Assembly (NCBI RefSeq): GCF_009602705.1
Contig: NZ_VSWH01000001.1
Location: 1,178,001-1,242,000 of the forward strand
DNA from: Chryseobacterium vaccae
GTDB lineage: Bacteria > Bacteroidota > Bacteroidia > Flavobacteriales > Weeksellaceae
DNA: 64,000 nt
Direction of reading: 5' to 3'
The notes under the pieces are model-generated. The model saw only the letters and a program-made list of their open reading frames with translations. It searched no databases and was not told where the DNA came from. Below are positions 17,344 to 25,603 of this stretch, in pieces. The translations under genes were made by a program, and so were the position numbers. Within the stretch, counting starts at the first letter, position 1, and each line of letters begins with the position of its first letter.

Positions 17344-18303
17344 TTATTTGATTTTATTTGGATTGTCCGGATGTTCTTTCTGAAATTTTTCTGCAGCTTT
17401 GGTTTCTTTTTTCAGCCATTTTTCAAAAGGAAGTTTTTCATCATAATCTACGGCATACACTGTTTTCCCATCTTCAGATACTGTAAATTTAAAGCGGTAG
17501 TCCGATCCTGTATCTTCTTTTCTGTAATCATAGGTATTGACCTGATAGAACGGGAAGTTTTCTTTAGGTCTTTCTACAATTTCAAAGTATAGTTTTTTTT
17601 CATTTTCAGACAGTTTATTGTAAAGATTTACATAATAAATATCTGAAAGCTTTTTATTCTGTTGATTGAAAAACTGAAGAATATCCTTCTCTTTTTCATT
17701 ATAACTGAAAGGATATGGGTAATATTCCCCATCAATTTCTACATCTTTTTCGGACTTCTGTGATACGGGCTGAACCACTTCTCCTTTGGCATTCATAATA
17801 CCCCATGTTCCGCCAACGATAGATTTATGCTCGTCTTCTGTTTTCTCCCAGTCGCAGCCGTCACAGAAAGAGGCGTATCCATAGTTGAAGGGTGATACAA
17901 AATCATGTTCTGCGGCAATGATTGTTTTCCCGTTTCTGTCAGCAAACCCTATCTTCCCGTTTTTAACAAGCCTCCTTAGTCCTTCAGAAAAATAATCTGC
18001 TCCGTTATCGTAAAGGAAAGGTCTGTATAGGAAATTCCCTTTTCTGTCATAGACATATCCCCATTCGTTTTTCTGACGCTGTTCGCCTTTTTTTTCACCA
18101 TCGAAATAGATTGTTTCTCCTTTTACAGGCTCTCCATCTTTAAGATCTGAGTACACTCTGAATTGTGCAGGAATAATTATTTTTCCAGCTTTATTCTTTA
18201 CTCCCACCAGTGAATCTTTTGATTTAAAGTACTGTAAAGCTTCTTTTTCCTGGGAAAGAGTAATAATGGGTGCAAGCAAAATGGTTAATAGAATCTTTTT
18301 CAT
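17344..18303 (-). CDS. secreted WG-repeat protein
   Basis: The 319-residue protein has a signal peptide (MKKILLTILLAPIITLSQ). At least three WG-type repeats follow between residues 30 and 185: LVGVKNKAGKIIIPAQF, a middle WGYVYDRKGNFLYRPF, IGFADRNGKTIIAAEHDF and TWGIMNAKGEVVQPV. WG repeats make beta-rich folds often seen in surface or periplasmic proteins of unknown role. The C-terminal 120 residues are lysine- and acid-rich without a recognised domain. It is the first gene after the purB terminator and probably leads the transcript that includes the two serine hydrolases. Confidence 0.8.
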   Translation of the reverse strand: MKKILLTILLAPIITLSQEKEALQYFKSKDSLVGVKNKAGKIIIPAQFRVYSDLKDGEPVKGETIYFDGEKKGEQRQKNEWGYVYDRKGNFLYRPFLYDNGADYFSEGLRRLVKNGKIGFADRNGKTIIAAEHDFVSPFNYGYASFCDGCDWEKTEDEHKSIVGGTWGIMNAKGEVVQPVSQKSEKDVEIDGEYYPYPFSYNEKEKDILQFFNQQNKKLSDIYYVNLYNKLSENEKKLYFEIVERPKENFPFYQVNTYDYRKEDTGSDYRFKFTVSEDGKTVYAVDYDEKLPFEKWLKKETKAAEKFQKEHPDNPNKIK

Positions 18304-18321
18304 ATGAATGGGGTCTGAAAT

Positions 18322-18350
18322 AAAATATGCAGCCCAAAAGGCTGCATACT
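18322..18350 (-). terminator. hairpin terminator after purB
   Basis: TATGCAGCC and GGCTGCATA form a 9-base-pair stem with a short loop, then a T-rich tract on the minus strand. It lies between the purB stop and the WG-repeat start, separating the two transcription units. Confidence 0.82.
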
Positions 18351-18353
18351 TCT

Positions 18354-19781
18354 TTATACTTTAAGATCAGCTTCCAGTCCTATCAAATCTTTATTCTGAT
18401 CCAGGATTGGCTGGACTTCATTCTTGATGAATTCCTCCGTCTGAATTGGGGCAAACCCGATAAAGTTTTTAGGATCTAAAACTTCTTTTAATTTCGATTT
18501 ATCTAATTTTAAAGAATCATCGTTTAAGATTCTTTCGATAAGGTCATTTTCTTTTCCTTCTACTTTCACCTGCTTGGATGCTTCCATAGAGTGAACTCTG
18601 ATCACTTCGTGGATCTCCTGACGGTCACCTCCTGCTTTTACTTCTTCCATGATGATGTATTCTGTCGCCATGAAAGGAAGCTCCTCCATAATATGTTTGT
18701 TGATTCTGTTGGGATACACCACGATTCCGTTCATGATATTGTTCCAGATCAATAGAATGGCATCAACAGCAAGGAAGGCCTGAGGAATTGTCAGTCTCTT
18801 ATTGGCTGAATCATCCAGCGTTCTTTCAAACCACTGTGTTGAAGCTACCATAGCAGAGCTTGTCGTTAATGACATCACATATTTTGCCAACGCTCCGATT
18901 CTTTCGCTTCTCATTGGGTTACGTTTGTAAGCCATTGCGGATGAACCGATCTGGTTTTTCTCGAATGGTTCCTCAATTTCTTTAAGGTTCTGAAGTAAAC
19001 GTAAATCGTTGGTGAATTTATGAGCAGATTGTGCAATATTTCCTAATAATGCCACCACTTTCGCATCGATTTTTCTGTCGTAAGTCTGTCCGGAAACTCC
19101 GAAAACTTTCTCAAATCCAAATCTTTTTGAAAGTTCTTTATCTAAATGTTTTACTTTGGAATAATCACCGTTGAACAGTTCAAGGAAACTTGCCGCTGTT
19201 CCTGTAGTTCCTTTTACCCCTCTGAAACGAAGGGTTTCCAGGAAGAAATCAAGTTCTTCAATGTCAAGAACCAAACTCTGTAACCAAAGTGTTGCTCTTT
19301 TACCAACGGTAGTAAGCTGTGCCGGTTGGAAGTGGGTGAATCCTAAAGTCGGAAGATCTTTATACTGAATGGCAAAATCAGACAGATTCTTCATCACGTT
19401 AACCAGCTTTTTCTTTAAAATTAAAAGTCCGTCACGGATCTGAATAAGGTCTGTATTGTCTCCTACAAAAGCTGAAGTAGCTCCCAGGTGGATAATTCCT
19501 TTTGCTGAAGGCGCCACATCTCCATAGGTGTGAACGTGAGCCATTACATCATGACGGAATTTCTTTTCATATTCTGCCGCTTTATCGTAATCGATGTTTT
19601 CAGCGTTTGCTTTCAGTTCGGCAATCTGCTCATCTGTAATGTCAAGACCTAAGTCTTTTTCAATCTCAGCCAGAGCAATCCAAAGCTTTCTCCAGGTACG
19701 GAATTTGTTATTATGTGAGAAATTAAACAACATTTCTTCACTGGAATAGCGCTCTTCCAATGGATTTTTGTAGGAATTCAT
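18354..19781 (-). CDS. purB: adenylosuccinate lyase
   Basis: The 475-residue protein belongs to the fumarase/aspartase superfamily. It has the signature SSAMAYKRNPMRSE (catalytic Ser in the flexible loop), HLGATSAFVGDNTD near residue 100 and TLGFTHFQPAQLTTVGKR near residue 160 with the catalytic His. It cleaves SAICAR to AICAR and adenylosuccinate to AMP, two steps of purine synthesis. Length and motifs fit the longer, eukaryote-like form found in Bacteroidetes. A -7 promoter element lies 25 bases upstream and a terminator follows directly. Confidence 0.96.
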   Translation of the reverse strand: MNSYKNPLEERYSSEEMLFNFSHNNKFRTWRKLWIALAEIEKDLGLDITDEQIAELKANAENIDYDKAAEYEKKFRHDVMAHVHTYGDVAPSAKGIIHLGATSAFVGDNTDLIQIRDGLLILKKKLVNVMKNLSDFAIQYKDLPTLGFTHFQPAQLTTVGKRATLWLQSLVLDIEELDFFLETLRFRGVKGTTGTAASFLELFNGDYSKVKHLDKELSKRFGFEKVFGVSGQTYDRKIDAKVVALLGNIAQSAHKFTNDLRLLQNLKEIEEPFEKNQIGSSAMAYKRNPMRSERIGALAKYVMSLTTSSAMVASTQWFERTLDDSANKRLTIPQAFLAVDAILLIWNNIMNGIVVYPNRINKHIMEELPFMATEYIIMEEVKAGGDRQEIHEVIRVHSMEASKQVKVEGKENDLIERILNDDSLKLDKSKLKEVLDPKNFIGFAPIQTEEFIKNEVQPILDQNKDLIGLEADLKV

Positions 19782-19806
19782 TCTTTTCTTTTACTTTTTA
19801 GATGTA

Positions 19807-19814
19807 CAAAAATA
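19807..19814 (-). promoter_or_regulatory. -7 promoter element for purB
   Basis: The minus strand reads TATTTTTG, a match to TAnnTTTG, 25 bases before the purB ATG. No clear -33 partner was found. Confidence 0.5.
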
Positions 19815-19924
19815 CGGTTTTTCGTTGAGAGATAAAAATCCTGTTTTTATGATTTTTAAACCCCTTTTTTTGTTGATTGATATAGATTTTATTAAAAAAT
19901 TTCAGGACTGCATTTATATATTAA

Positions 19925-19960
19925 AACTAAAGAGACCGCCCACTTCGGGGACAGTCTCTA
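19925..19960 (-). terminator. hairpin terminator after the double-glycine peptide gene
   Basis: AGAGACTGTCCC and GGGCGGTCTCT pair (one mismatch region) around a CGAAGT loop, followed on the minus strand by a TTTAGTTTTA tract. It lies about 60 bases past the stop codon of the 46-residue peptide gene, which supports that gene as a real transcript. Confidence 0.82.
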
Positions 19961-20019
19961 TTAGTTTATTACAATAATATAAAGCAATATACTTTAGATT
20001 ATTTATTCAGGAATCAATC

Positions 20020-20160
20020 TTAGTCAATAAGTCCGCACGGCGATCCTACCGGAATACACTTTCTTACAAATGAGCACCAGAAGTACCCTGACAGACACAT
20101 CGGGATACCTCCCTGAACTGTTTTCAATTCCTGTTTTGAAAGTTTTCTTAAGTTTTTCAT
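20020..20160 (-). CDS. bacteriocin-like double-glycine leader peptide (46 residues)
   Basis: The minus-strand frame starting at the ATG 20158-20160 gives a leader MKNLRKLSKQELKTVQGG, then a 28-residue core containing MCLSGYFWC, KCIPVGSPC and the end GLID. The leader has the classic double-glycine form (LxxLSxxELxxVxGG) that peptidase-containing ABC transporters (C39 type) cut. The core holds four cysteines (residues 22, 29, 35, 41), which suggests two disulfides or a modified peptide. It resembles the small bacteriocin-like proteins annotated in many Chryseobacterium genomes. It has its own terminator downstream and a promoter-like TTTG/TAGTGTTG pair upstream (20221-20249). No transporter or modification enzyme is in the window. 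Confidence 0.85.
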   Translation of the reverse strand: MKNLRKLSKQELKTVQGGIPMCLSGYFWCSFVRKCIPVGSPCGLID

Positions 20161-20946
20161 AATAACATTTTTTTGATTTTTTCCTACTCTGTAAGCTTTT
20201 CGGATCCTGCTTTAATTTGGCAACACTAATATACTTATTTTCAGACAAATAATTTAAAGCGCAGAAGGATTTATGATCATTATTTTTGCAGAGTGATTAT
20301 GTAGGTTTTGGCTAAAGCCGGATGAATGGTACTATTATTTAGGGGGATTAAAGTCCACCTCTATTGAATAAATTCTACAAATTAATATGACAGGGCTTTA
20401 CTAAGAACTTGTTGGTATTTTTATGGTCTCGCAGATCTAGTAGATTGTGCAGATTCTATTGATTTACATGTGTTTTTGTTGGATTGCGCAAAGACGCTAT
20501 TTTTTACTTTCTTTATGGGTATAAAGGCACAAAAATTTTATCGGAGATAAAATTTCATACTGTACTACTTGCCGAAAATTTTGGATTTTCTTGCGCCTTA
20601 AAAGCAGCATAATAGATCAAAAGCCTCGCACCATTGTGCCTCTCCAACATACGTTTAAGTTTCCCACAAATCCCGCTGATTACACAGATTTTTTATTTGA
20701 TTGAAAAAACGTTATAGGTTCTGGAAACCTATAACGTTTGATTTATTACGCAAACATCTGCAAATCTACGAGATAATTTTTAACGCCTCGCTGATTGAAC
20801 AGATGATACAGATTTTTTGCTTTGTGATCAATAGAAAACCTGCAAAATCCGTGAGATGTGGAAAATGAAGATTAACCTATCAGCAACGTACAATTAATCA
20901 CAACACAGACAAAAAATAATAATATCATGTTTTTAGGAAGAGATCA
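20161..20946. repeat. repeat-rich gene-free region
   Basis: No coding gene beyond the peptide is seen. From left to right it holds several elements. At 20308-20368 there is a GGCTAAAGCC ... GGATTAAAGTCC element ending CCTCTATTGA. At 20434-20466 and 20659-20700 there are degenerate GCAGAT/CGCTGATTACACAGATT repeats. At 20471-20650 there is a second copy of the long GCGC-bounded element also seen at 2800-2980. At 20707-20739 there is a perfect 14-base-pair inverted repeat. At about 20750-20865 there are more CGCTGATT-type units. Confidence 0.75.
20707..20739. repeat. perfect inverted repeat (14-bp stem, 5-base loop)
   Basis: AAACGTTATAGGTT, then CTGGA, then the exact reverse complement AACCTATAACGTTT. 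It lies in gene-free DNA with no flanking gene end, so it is unlikely to be a simple terminator. It could be a mobile palindromic repeat. Confidence 0.8.
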
Positions 20947-20949
20947 TTT

Positions 20950-20984
20950 CCACAAAAAAAGCCATCCTCAGGGACGGCTTTTTC
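20950..20984 (-). terminator. hairpin terminator after the small secreted protein
   Basis: AAAAGCCGTCC and GGATGGCTTTT pair around CTGA, with an A tract before and a T tract after on the minus strand. It lies 17 bases past the stop codon of the 21001-21396 gene. Confidence 0.85.
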
Positions 20985-21000
20985 ATTTGAAAAATTGAAT

Positions 21001-21396
21001 CTATTTATAAATAACTACGTTATCTTTTTTAAGCTGGTAACCTCCTTTTTTGAAAGGAACCAATGCATATTCTCCTTTTTTCCAGGCTTTTCCTTTTCCT
21101 GCCCGATCCAGGATAATGCTTTCTGAACCTGTACCCGGTACAAAAACCTCTGCTTTTTTCATGTCTTTGCTGAAAATTACAGCGGCCATAGAAGTAGAAC
21201 TTCCTTTAGGAGCAACTTCTGTCAGCTTGATTTTCTGCTCAAATACTCTTACACAGTCTTTTTTGATCTGAGAATAAGTATATCCTGCCGAACCGATACA
21301 TCCATGTGCATCTTTATCTCCGCCTAATACAGGCTTCTGTTGTGCGAACACAAAAGAACCAAGGAACATTGTGCTAAGTAAAATTGTTTTTTTCAT
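21001..21396 (-). CDS. small secreted protein with conserved HGCIGSAGY segment, function unknown
   Basis: About 131 residues from the ATG at 21396. This start gives a clean signal peptide (MKKTILLSTMFLGSFVFAQ); the frame is open to 21438 but the extra residues precede the signal peptide. The mature part has a striking DAHGCIGSAGYTYSQIKKDC segment close to the N-terminus, with two cysteines likely to pair. A beta-rich C-terminal half follows, with many Lys/Gly residues (GKGKAWKKGEYALVPF). I recall similar small secreted proteins in flavobacteria but no known function. It is monocistronic, with a strong terminator. Confidence 0.8.
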   Translation of the reverse strand: MKKTILLSTMFLGSFVFAQQKPVLGGDKDAHGCIGSAGYTYSQIKKDCVRVFEQKIKLTEVAPKGSSTSMAAVIFSKDMKKAEVFVPGTGSESIILDRAGKGKAWKKGEYALVPFKKGGYQLKKDNVVIYK

Positions 21397-21787
21397 TTTT
21401 TGCTGCATTAAAGTTATTACAGTGTTATTAAAAATCATGCCAAAAAAGTTAAAAAATACTCTTCCGGATGGTTTTTATTGATCAACTCTCCACCTGCTGA
21501 TTTCACAGATTACAACTATCCTGTTTTAAGTTTGTAAAATTCAAAACAGGACTCTTCAATAACAGAAGATATGATAAGAATAAAGTCGTTATTTATTATT
21601 TAAAATAATATTTCAACACATAGAGATAAATTAAGAAATCATTTAAATTTTAATTGAAACATTAAGCTTCAATTAAGTTTAAAGTTGAGTTAAGGAAAAA
21701 AATCCTTGATTTTTTATAAGCAGATCACCGATTCTATATGACATTCTAAAAATTCAAAGCAAACAGGATTATCAATACAGAAACAAC
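21397..21787. other. gene-free upstream region, AT-rich, with small hairpins
   Basis: No coding frame is supported. It contains a CGCTGATT-family unit (about 21487-21512), an 8-base-pair inverted repeat CCTGTTTT...AAAACAGG at about 21521-21551, and a region around 21600-21690 rich in ATTAAG/CTTAAT-type inverted words. No promoter could be fixed with confidence. Confidence 0.55.
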
Positions 21788-21821
21788 AAAGCCCTGTCAT
21801 AATAATCTGACAAGGCTTTTA
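21788..21821 (-). terminator. hairpin terminator after the GH3 beta-glucosidase
   Basis: AAAGCCTTGTCA pairs with TGACAGGGCTTT (one mismatch) around a GATTATTA loop, followed by a T-containing tract on the minus strand. It closes the glucan locus. Confidence 0.82.
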
Positions 21822-21855
21822 TTTATTTAAAATATATTAAAAACTGATCCGGAAA

Positions 21856-24183
21856 TTATTTCGTCCAATTGATCTTTGAATGTTTAACATCCTGAGAGTT
21901 TGTACCGATCATGACATCAAACTCTCCTGGTTCCCAATCGTATTTAAGGTCTCCGTTGTAAAATTTGAGATTTTCAGGGGTAATATTGAACGTAATCTTT
22001 TTAGATTCGCCTTTTTTCAGCATTACTTTCTGGAAACCTTTCAGTTCTTTTACAGGTCTTGTAATACTTCCTACCATATCCCTGATGTACAACTGCACTA
22101 CTTCTGCCCCATCAAAATTCCCGGTATTGGTTACGGTAACAGATGCCTGAACCGTTTGATTTCCTTTTGGATTTGCATTGGAAACCGACATATCTGAATA
22201 ACTGAATTTGGAATAGCTTAAGCCATAACCAAACGGATACAACGGTGTATTACATTCATCCATATAATTGGACCGGAATCTTTCATATTCACATTTATCT
22301 GTTTTTTCCTGACTCAGTGGACGGCCTGTATTTTTGGCATTGTAGTAGATAGGAACCTGCCCAAGGCTTCTTGGGAATGTCATCGGAAGCTTTCCGGATG
22401 GGTTTACTTTTCCGAACAGCACATCGGCAATGGCATTTCCTGCTTCTGATCCTGCAAACCATGTATTCAGAATCGCATCAGGAGTGTCTTTTATATTGGT
22501 CAGGGCCAGCGGACGTCCGGTGAAAAGAACTACCGCAATAGGTTTTCCGGTTTTTTTCAGCTCATTCAGAAGGTCTACCTGAGATTGAGGGATGGTAATT
22601 TCTGTTCTTGAAGAGGATTCTCCGCTCATTTCAGCAGATTCGCCGATTGCCAGAACTATCACGTCTGCTTTATTGGCTGTATCAACTGCTTCTTTTAATA
22701 AAACTTCTTTGGAGCGGTTGTCTCTGTCTGTTTTTTTACCGTGAGCAGCATATATTTCTTCCAATTTTGCATCATCATCGATATTGGCTCCTTTGGCTGA
22801 AATGAACTTCACTTCTTTTCCGTAATTGGCCTGTAATCCCTGCATCAAAGAGACTGAAATAGCGTGTTTTGTGGCTACACTCCATGTTCCGGCCATATTC
22901 AGTGAATTATTGACTAAAGGTCCGATCACCGCTACCGTTCCTGATTTTTTCAAAGGAAGGATCTGGTTTTCATTTTTCAACAATACCATAGACTGGGCGG
23001 CAGCGCTTCTGGCAATGTTCCGGTTTTCCATATTATAGACCTCTTTTGCTGCTAGTTTAGCATCACCGTAACGATAAGGATCGTCGAATAATCCCAAGTC
23101 ATATTTGGCTTCAAGAATTCTTCTGGCTGCCATATCGATTTCAGACTGAGTTACTTTTCCTTCGCTAAGAGATTTTTTTAGAGTCGTCAGAAATCCTTCT
23201 CCTACCATATCCATATCAACTCCGGCTTTCAATGCCAACGCTGAAACCTGCTGCAGATCACCCATTCCATGCTCTACCATTTCATTAATTCCGGTGTAAT
23301 CTGTCACCACGAAACCTTTAAAATTCCACATTTTTCTCAACACTTCGGTCTGAAGCCATCTGCTTCCTGTGGCCGGAACCCCGTCCACTTCATTGAAAGA
23401 AGCCATTACGGAAGCTACTCCTGCATCCACAGCAGCTTTATAAGGCGGAAAATATTCATTGAACATTCTTACGTGGCTCATATCAACGGTATTGTAATCA
23501 CGGCCGGCTTCTCCTGCCCCGTATAACGCAAAGTGCTTTACACAGGCAAGAATCGTATTGCTCAGAGAAAGGTCTTTTCCCTGGTAACCGTATACCATAT
23601 TTTTGGAAATTTCACTTCCCAGATAAGGATCTTCTCCGGAGCCTTCGGAAACCCGTCCCCATCTCGGTTCACGGGAAATATCCACCATGGGCGAAAAGGT
23701 CCAGTTGATACCATCTGAAGATGCTTCTTTTGCAGCTACTCTTGCGGACTGCTGTACAAGATTCATATCCCAGGAAGCAGCTAATCCCAAAGGAATAGGA
23801 AATGTAGTTTCATATCCGTGGATAACGTCCATTCCGAAGATTAACGGAATTTTCAGACGGCTTTTTTCAACAGCCACTTTCTGGACGGCTTTTATTTTAT
23901 CTGCTCCTTTTATATTGAACAGTCCTCCTACCAGCCCCTGCTCCACTTTTTTTCCGATATCCGAGCTTTGAGCCTGTCCTGTTGTAAAGTCTCCTGAGGT
24001 TGGAAGGTTAAGCTGTCCTATCTTTTCGTCTAAAGTCATTTTAGATAAAAGATTTTCTACAAAAGCTTTCCTTTTCGCCTGATATTGGGCTGTCTGGAAA
24101 GACTGCACCGGTTTGGTGACCATTTCCTGGGCAGAAAACACTGGTGAGAGTGCCAAAGCTGCGAGTACAATGAACTTTTTCAT
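21856..24183 (-). CDS. bglX: GH3 beta-glucosidase (BglX-like), periplasmic
   Basis: About 775 residues from the ATG at 24183, which gives the signal peptide MKKFIVLAALALSPVFSAQ and has a purine-rich ribosome site (AAGAAGAT). An in-frame ATG 15 codons earlier is less likely. The GH3 N-terminal barrel shows LPTSGDFTTGQ, FGMDVIHGYETTFPIPLGLA, CVKHFALYGAGEAGRDYNTV and the nucleophile in FVVTDYTGINE (about residue 290). The second domain has the GLFDDPYRYG link and LAIGESAEMSGESSSR. A C-terminal fibronectin-III-like domain ends the protein. It should release glucose from beta-linked oligosaccharides. It is the last gene of the SusC/SusD locus, so it probably finishes off oligosaccharides from the GH144-type enzyme. 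Confidence 0.95.
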   Translation of the reverse strand: MKKFIVLAALALSPVFSAQEMVTKPVQSFQTAQYQAKRKAFVENLLSKMTLDEKIGQLNLPTSGDFTTGQAQSSDIGKKVEQGLVGGLFNIKGADKIKAVQKVAVEKSRLKIPLIFGMDVIHGYETTFPIPLGLAASWDMNLVQQSARVAAKEASSDGINWTFSPMVDISREPRWGRVSEGSGEDPYLGSEISKNMVYGYQGKDLSLSNTILACVKHFALYGAGEAGRDYNTVDMSHVRMFNEYFPPYKAAVDAGVASVMASFNEVDGVPATGSRWLQTEVLRKMWNFKGFVVTDYTGINEMVEHGMGDLQQVSALALKAGVDMDMVGEGFLTTLKKSLSEGKVTQSEIDMAARRILEAKYDLGLFDDPYRYGDAKLAAKEVYNMENRNIARSAAAQSMVLLKNENQILPLKKSGTVAVIGPLVNNSLNMAGTWSVATKHAISVSLMQGLQANYGKEVKFISAKGANIDDDAKLEEIYAAHGKKTDRDNRSKEVLLKEAVDTANKADVIVLAIGESAEMSGESSSRTEITIPQSQVDLLNELKKTGKPIAVVLFTGRPLALTNIKDTPDAILNTWFAGSEAGNAIADVLFGKVNPSGKLPMTFPRSLGQVPIYYNAKNTGRPLSQEKTDKCEYERFRSNYMDECNTPLYPFGYGLSYSKFSYSDMSVSNANPKGNQTVQASVTVTNTGNFDGAEVVQLYIRDMVGSITRPVKELKGFQKVMLKKGESKKITFNITPENLKFYNGDLKYDWEPGEFDVMIGTNSQDVKHSKINWTK

Positions 24184-24203
24184 AAATCTATCTTCTTTAA
24201 TTA

Positions 24204-24306
24204 TTGTTTTTTTGTTGGTGTAGCGCAACAGCGCTAAGATTTTTTTAATGCTTTTATGTTTTTAGGGCGCAAAGGCGTTACACTCAGCAAAGGCTGTATA
24301 TTTTAC
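24204..24306. repeat. direct repeat copy A bracketing the 24313-25449 gene
   Basis: It begins TTTTTTTGTTGG, then TAGCGCAACAGCGCTAAG, a T7 tract, TAATGCTTTTATG, then GGGCGCAAAGGCGTTACACT and CAGCAAAGGCTGTA. It matches the sequence at 25478-25566 almost base for base with small changes, in the same orientation. Confidence 0.85.
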
Positions 24307-24312
24307 TTACTT

Positions 24313-25449
24313 TTATTTGCTTTTGTATATGATTTCAAGTTGAATACGGTCTATTTCACCTGTCATTTTATTTTTGACATAAGAATCAAGTGTATTTCCA
24401 TATTCATCATAGGTCTCGTAAGCTTCCAGATGCTCATTGGAGAACTCTTTTCTTACTTTTCTACCATTTTCAATATGATACACAGTTGTAAGCCTGTCAT
24501 TTTCATATTTGTTCACTCTATCTTCAAGATATTCCAGCTGAGAGCTGTATTCCATATCATCATCATAATCTTCTTTCGTCTTACAATAAAAGCTGCCTGT
24601 TTCTATATTGTATTGGTCAAAATAGTTGTACTCCTGCAGATAATACGTAAGTCTTTCTTTTGAAAAATCAGGACGATAAAAGGACTTTTCATAGCTGATC
24701 TGGTTATCAAACGTATCATATTCAAAAGTTTCCAGTCTTATATCCTGCATAATTTGCGGGAATATTTTCTCATCCATAGTTTCCATATATGCCTGGTACA
24801 ACTTTTCCTTTTCTTCATTGAATCTGAAAGTTCCTATCCTTATTTTACGTTTTTTGTCATCATATATTGTATAGCTGATCTTGTCTTCAAACCGTTCGAT
24901 CACTCCATTTTCAAAATAATCATAGGTTTTAACTACATCAGGAAAATCATTAAGCCTTATATATTTTTTCAACATACGGACAGGGCGGCCTTCATTATCA
25001 CAGTCTGCCGTAAGGTGATAAGATTCATCATAACCTTCTATATCAAAAATAACCTCCACCAGACTGGATTCTCTGAAGCGATATACAATTTTATCATGTA
25101 TTTTAAACAGCTGCTCATTTCCATTCTGCTCTATAACCAGCCCCATTCCTTTAGCTAGAAAATAGGGATAATACTTACCAAAGGGATCGTTGATGTGCAA
25201 TACCTTTTCCAGAATATTCTTTTCGCTATCCAAAGCGGTCTCAGTAGAATAATTCTGATGGTATTCATAAACAATCTCAGAAACTTCAGGATGTGCAAAA
25301 TTCAGCTGCCTTATCTTTTTTGAGTTTTCAAAAAAAGCAGATACTGTAAGTTTTCCGTTTTCATATTGATTTACCTGAAGAATATCGGCAAGATCTCCTT
25401 TAAGGTATTCCGGTCGGACAATATCTGTTTCTTTATAATCGATTGTCAT
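24313..25449 (-). CDS. unrecognised protein inside the glucan locus, bracketed by direct repeats
   Basis: The 378-residue protein has no signal peptide and no membrane segment. It is rich in Tyr, Asp, Glu and Lys and made of repeated strand-turn units such as YDYFENGVIERFED, YDTFDNQISYEKSF, NYFDQYNIETGSFY and YDEYGNTLDSYVK. These recall YD/RHS-like or toxin-antidote (immunity-type) beta-rich repeats, but I cannot name a family. It sits between the esterase and GH3 genes of a SusC/SusD locus, yet is predicted to be cytoplasmic and lies between two copies of an 85-100 base direct repeat. It may therefore be a later insertion, unrelated to glycan use. Confidence 0.75.
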   Translation of the reverse strand: MTIDYKETDIVRPEYLKGDLADILQVNQYENGKLTVSAFFENSKKIRQLNFAHPEVSEIVYEYHQNYSTETALDSEKNILEKVLHINDPFGKYYPYFLAKGMGLVIEQNGNEQLFKIHDKIVYRFRESSLVEVIFDIEGYDESYHLTADCDNEGRPVRMLKKYIRLNDFPDVVKTYDYFENGVIERFEDKISYTIYDDKKRKIRIGTFRFNEEKEKLYQAYMETMDEKIFPQIMQDIRLETFEYDTFDNQISYEKSFYRPDFSKERLTYYLQEYNYFDQYNIETGSFYCKTKEDYDDDMEYSSQLEYLEDRVNKYENDRLTTVYHIENGRKVRKEFSNEHLEAYETYDEYGNTLDSYVKNKMTGEIDRIQLEIIYKSK

Positions 25450-25477
25450 TTTATATTCTCTTTGGTTTTATGCCTTA

Positions 25478-25566
25478 ATTTTTTTGTTGGTTAACGCGAC
25501 GGCACTAAGTTTTTTTAATGCTTTATATTTTTTAGGACGCAAGGGCATTACACTCAGCTAAGGCTC
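25478..25566. repeat. direct repeat copy B bracketing the 24313-25449 gene
   Basis: It reads TTTTTTTGTTGG, then TTAACGCGACGGCACTAAG, T7, TAATGCTTTATA, GGACGCAAGGGCATTACACT and CAGCTAAGGCTCT, collinear with copy A at 24204-24306. Confidence 0.85.
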
Positions 25567-25603
25567 TTTTATATTCTATTTACAGTAAAGATAGTGATCC
25601 TGT

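Noticed and set aside
20024..20248. 74-codon minus-strand frame in the repeat region
   Set aside because: It overlaps the 46-residue double-glycine peptide in a different frame. The peptide has a clear leader, cysteine core, terminator and family resemblance, while the longer frame has none.
24256..25158. Plus-strand frames of about 135 codons opposite the 24313-25449 gene
   Set aside because: Composition is that of an antisense shadow (Phe/Ile-rich). One begins inside repeat copy A. Codon pattern favours the minus-strand gene.
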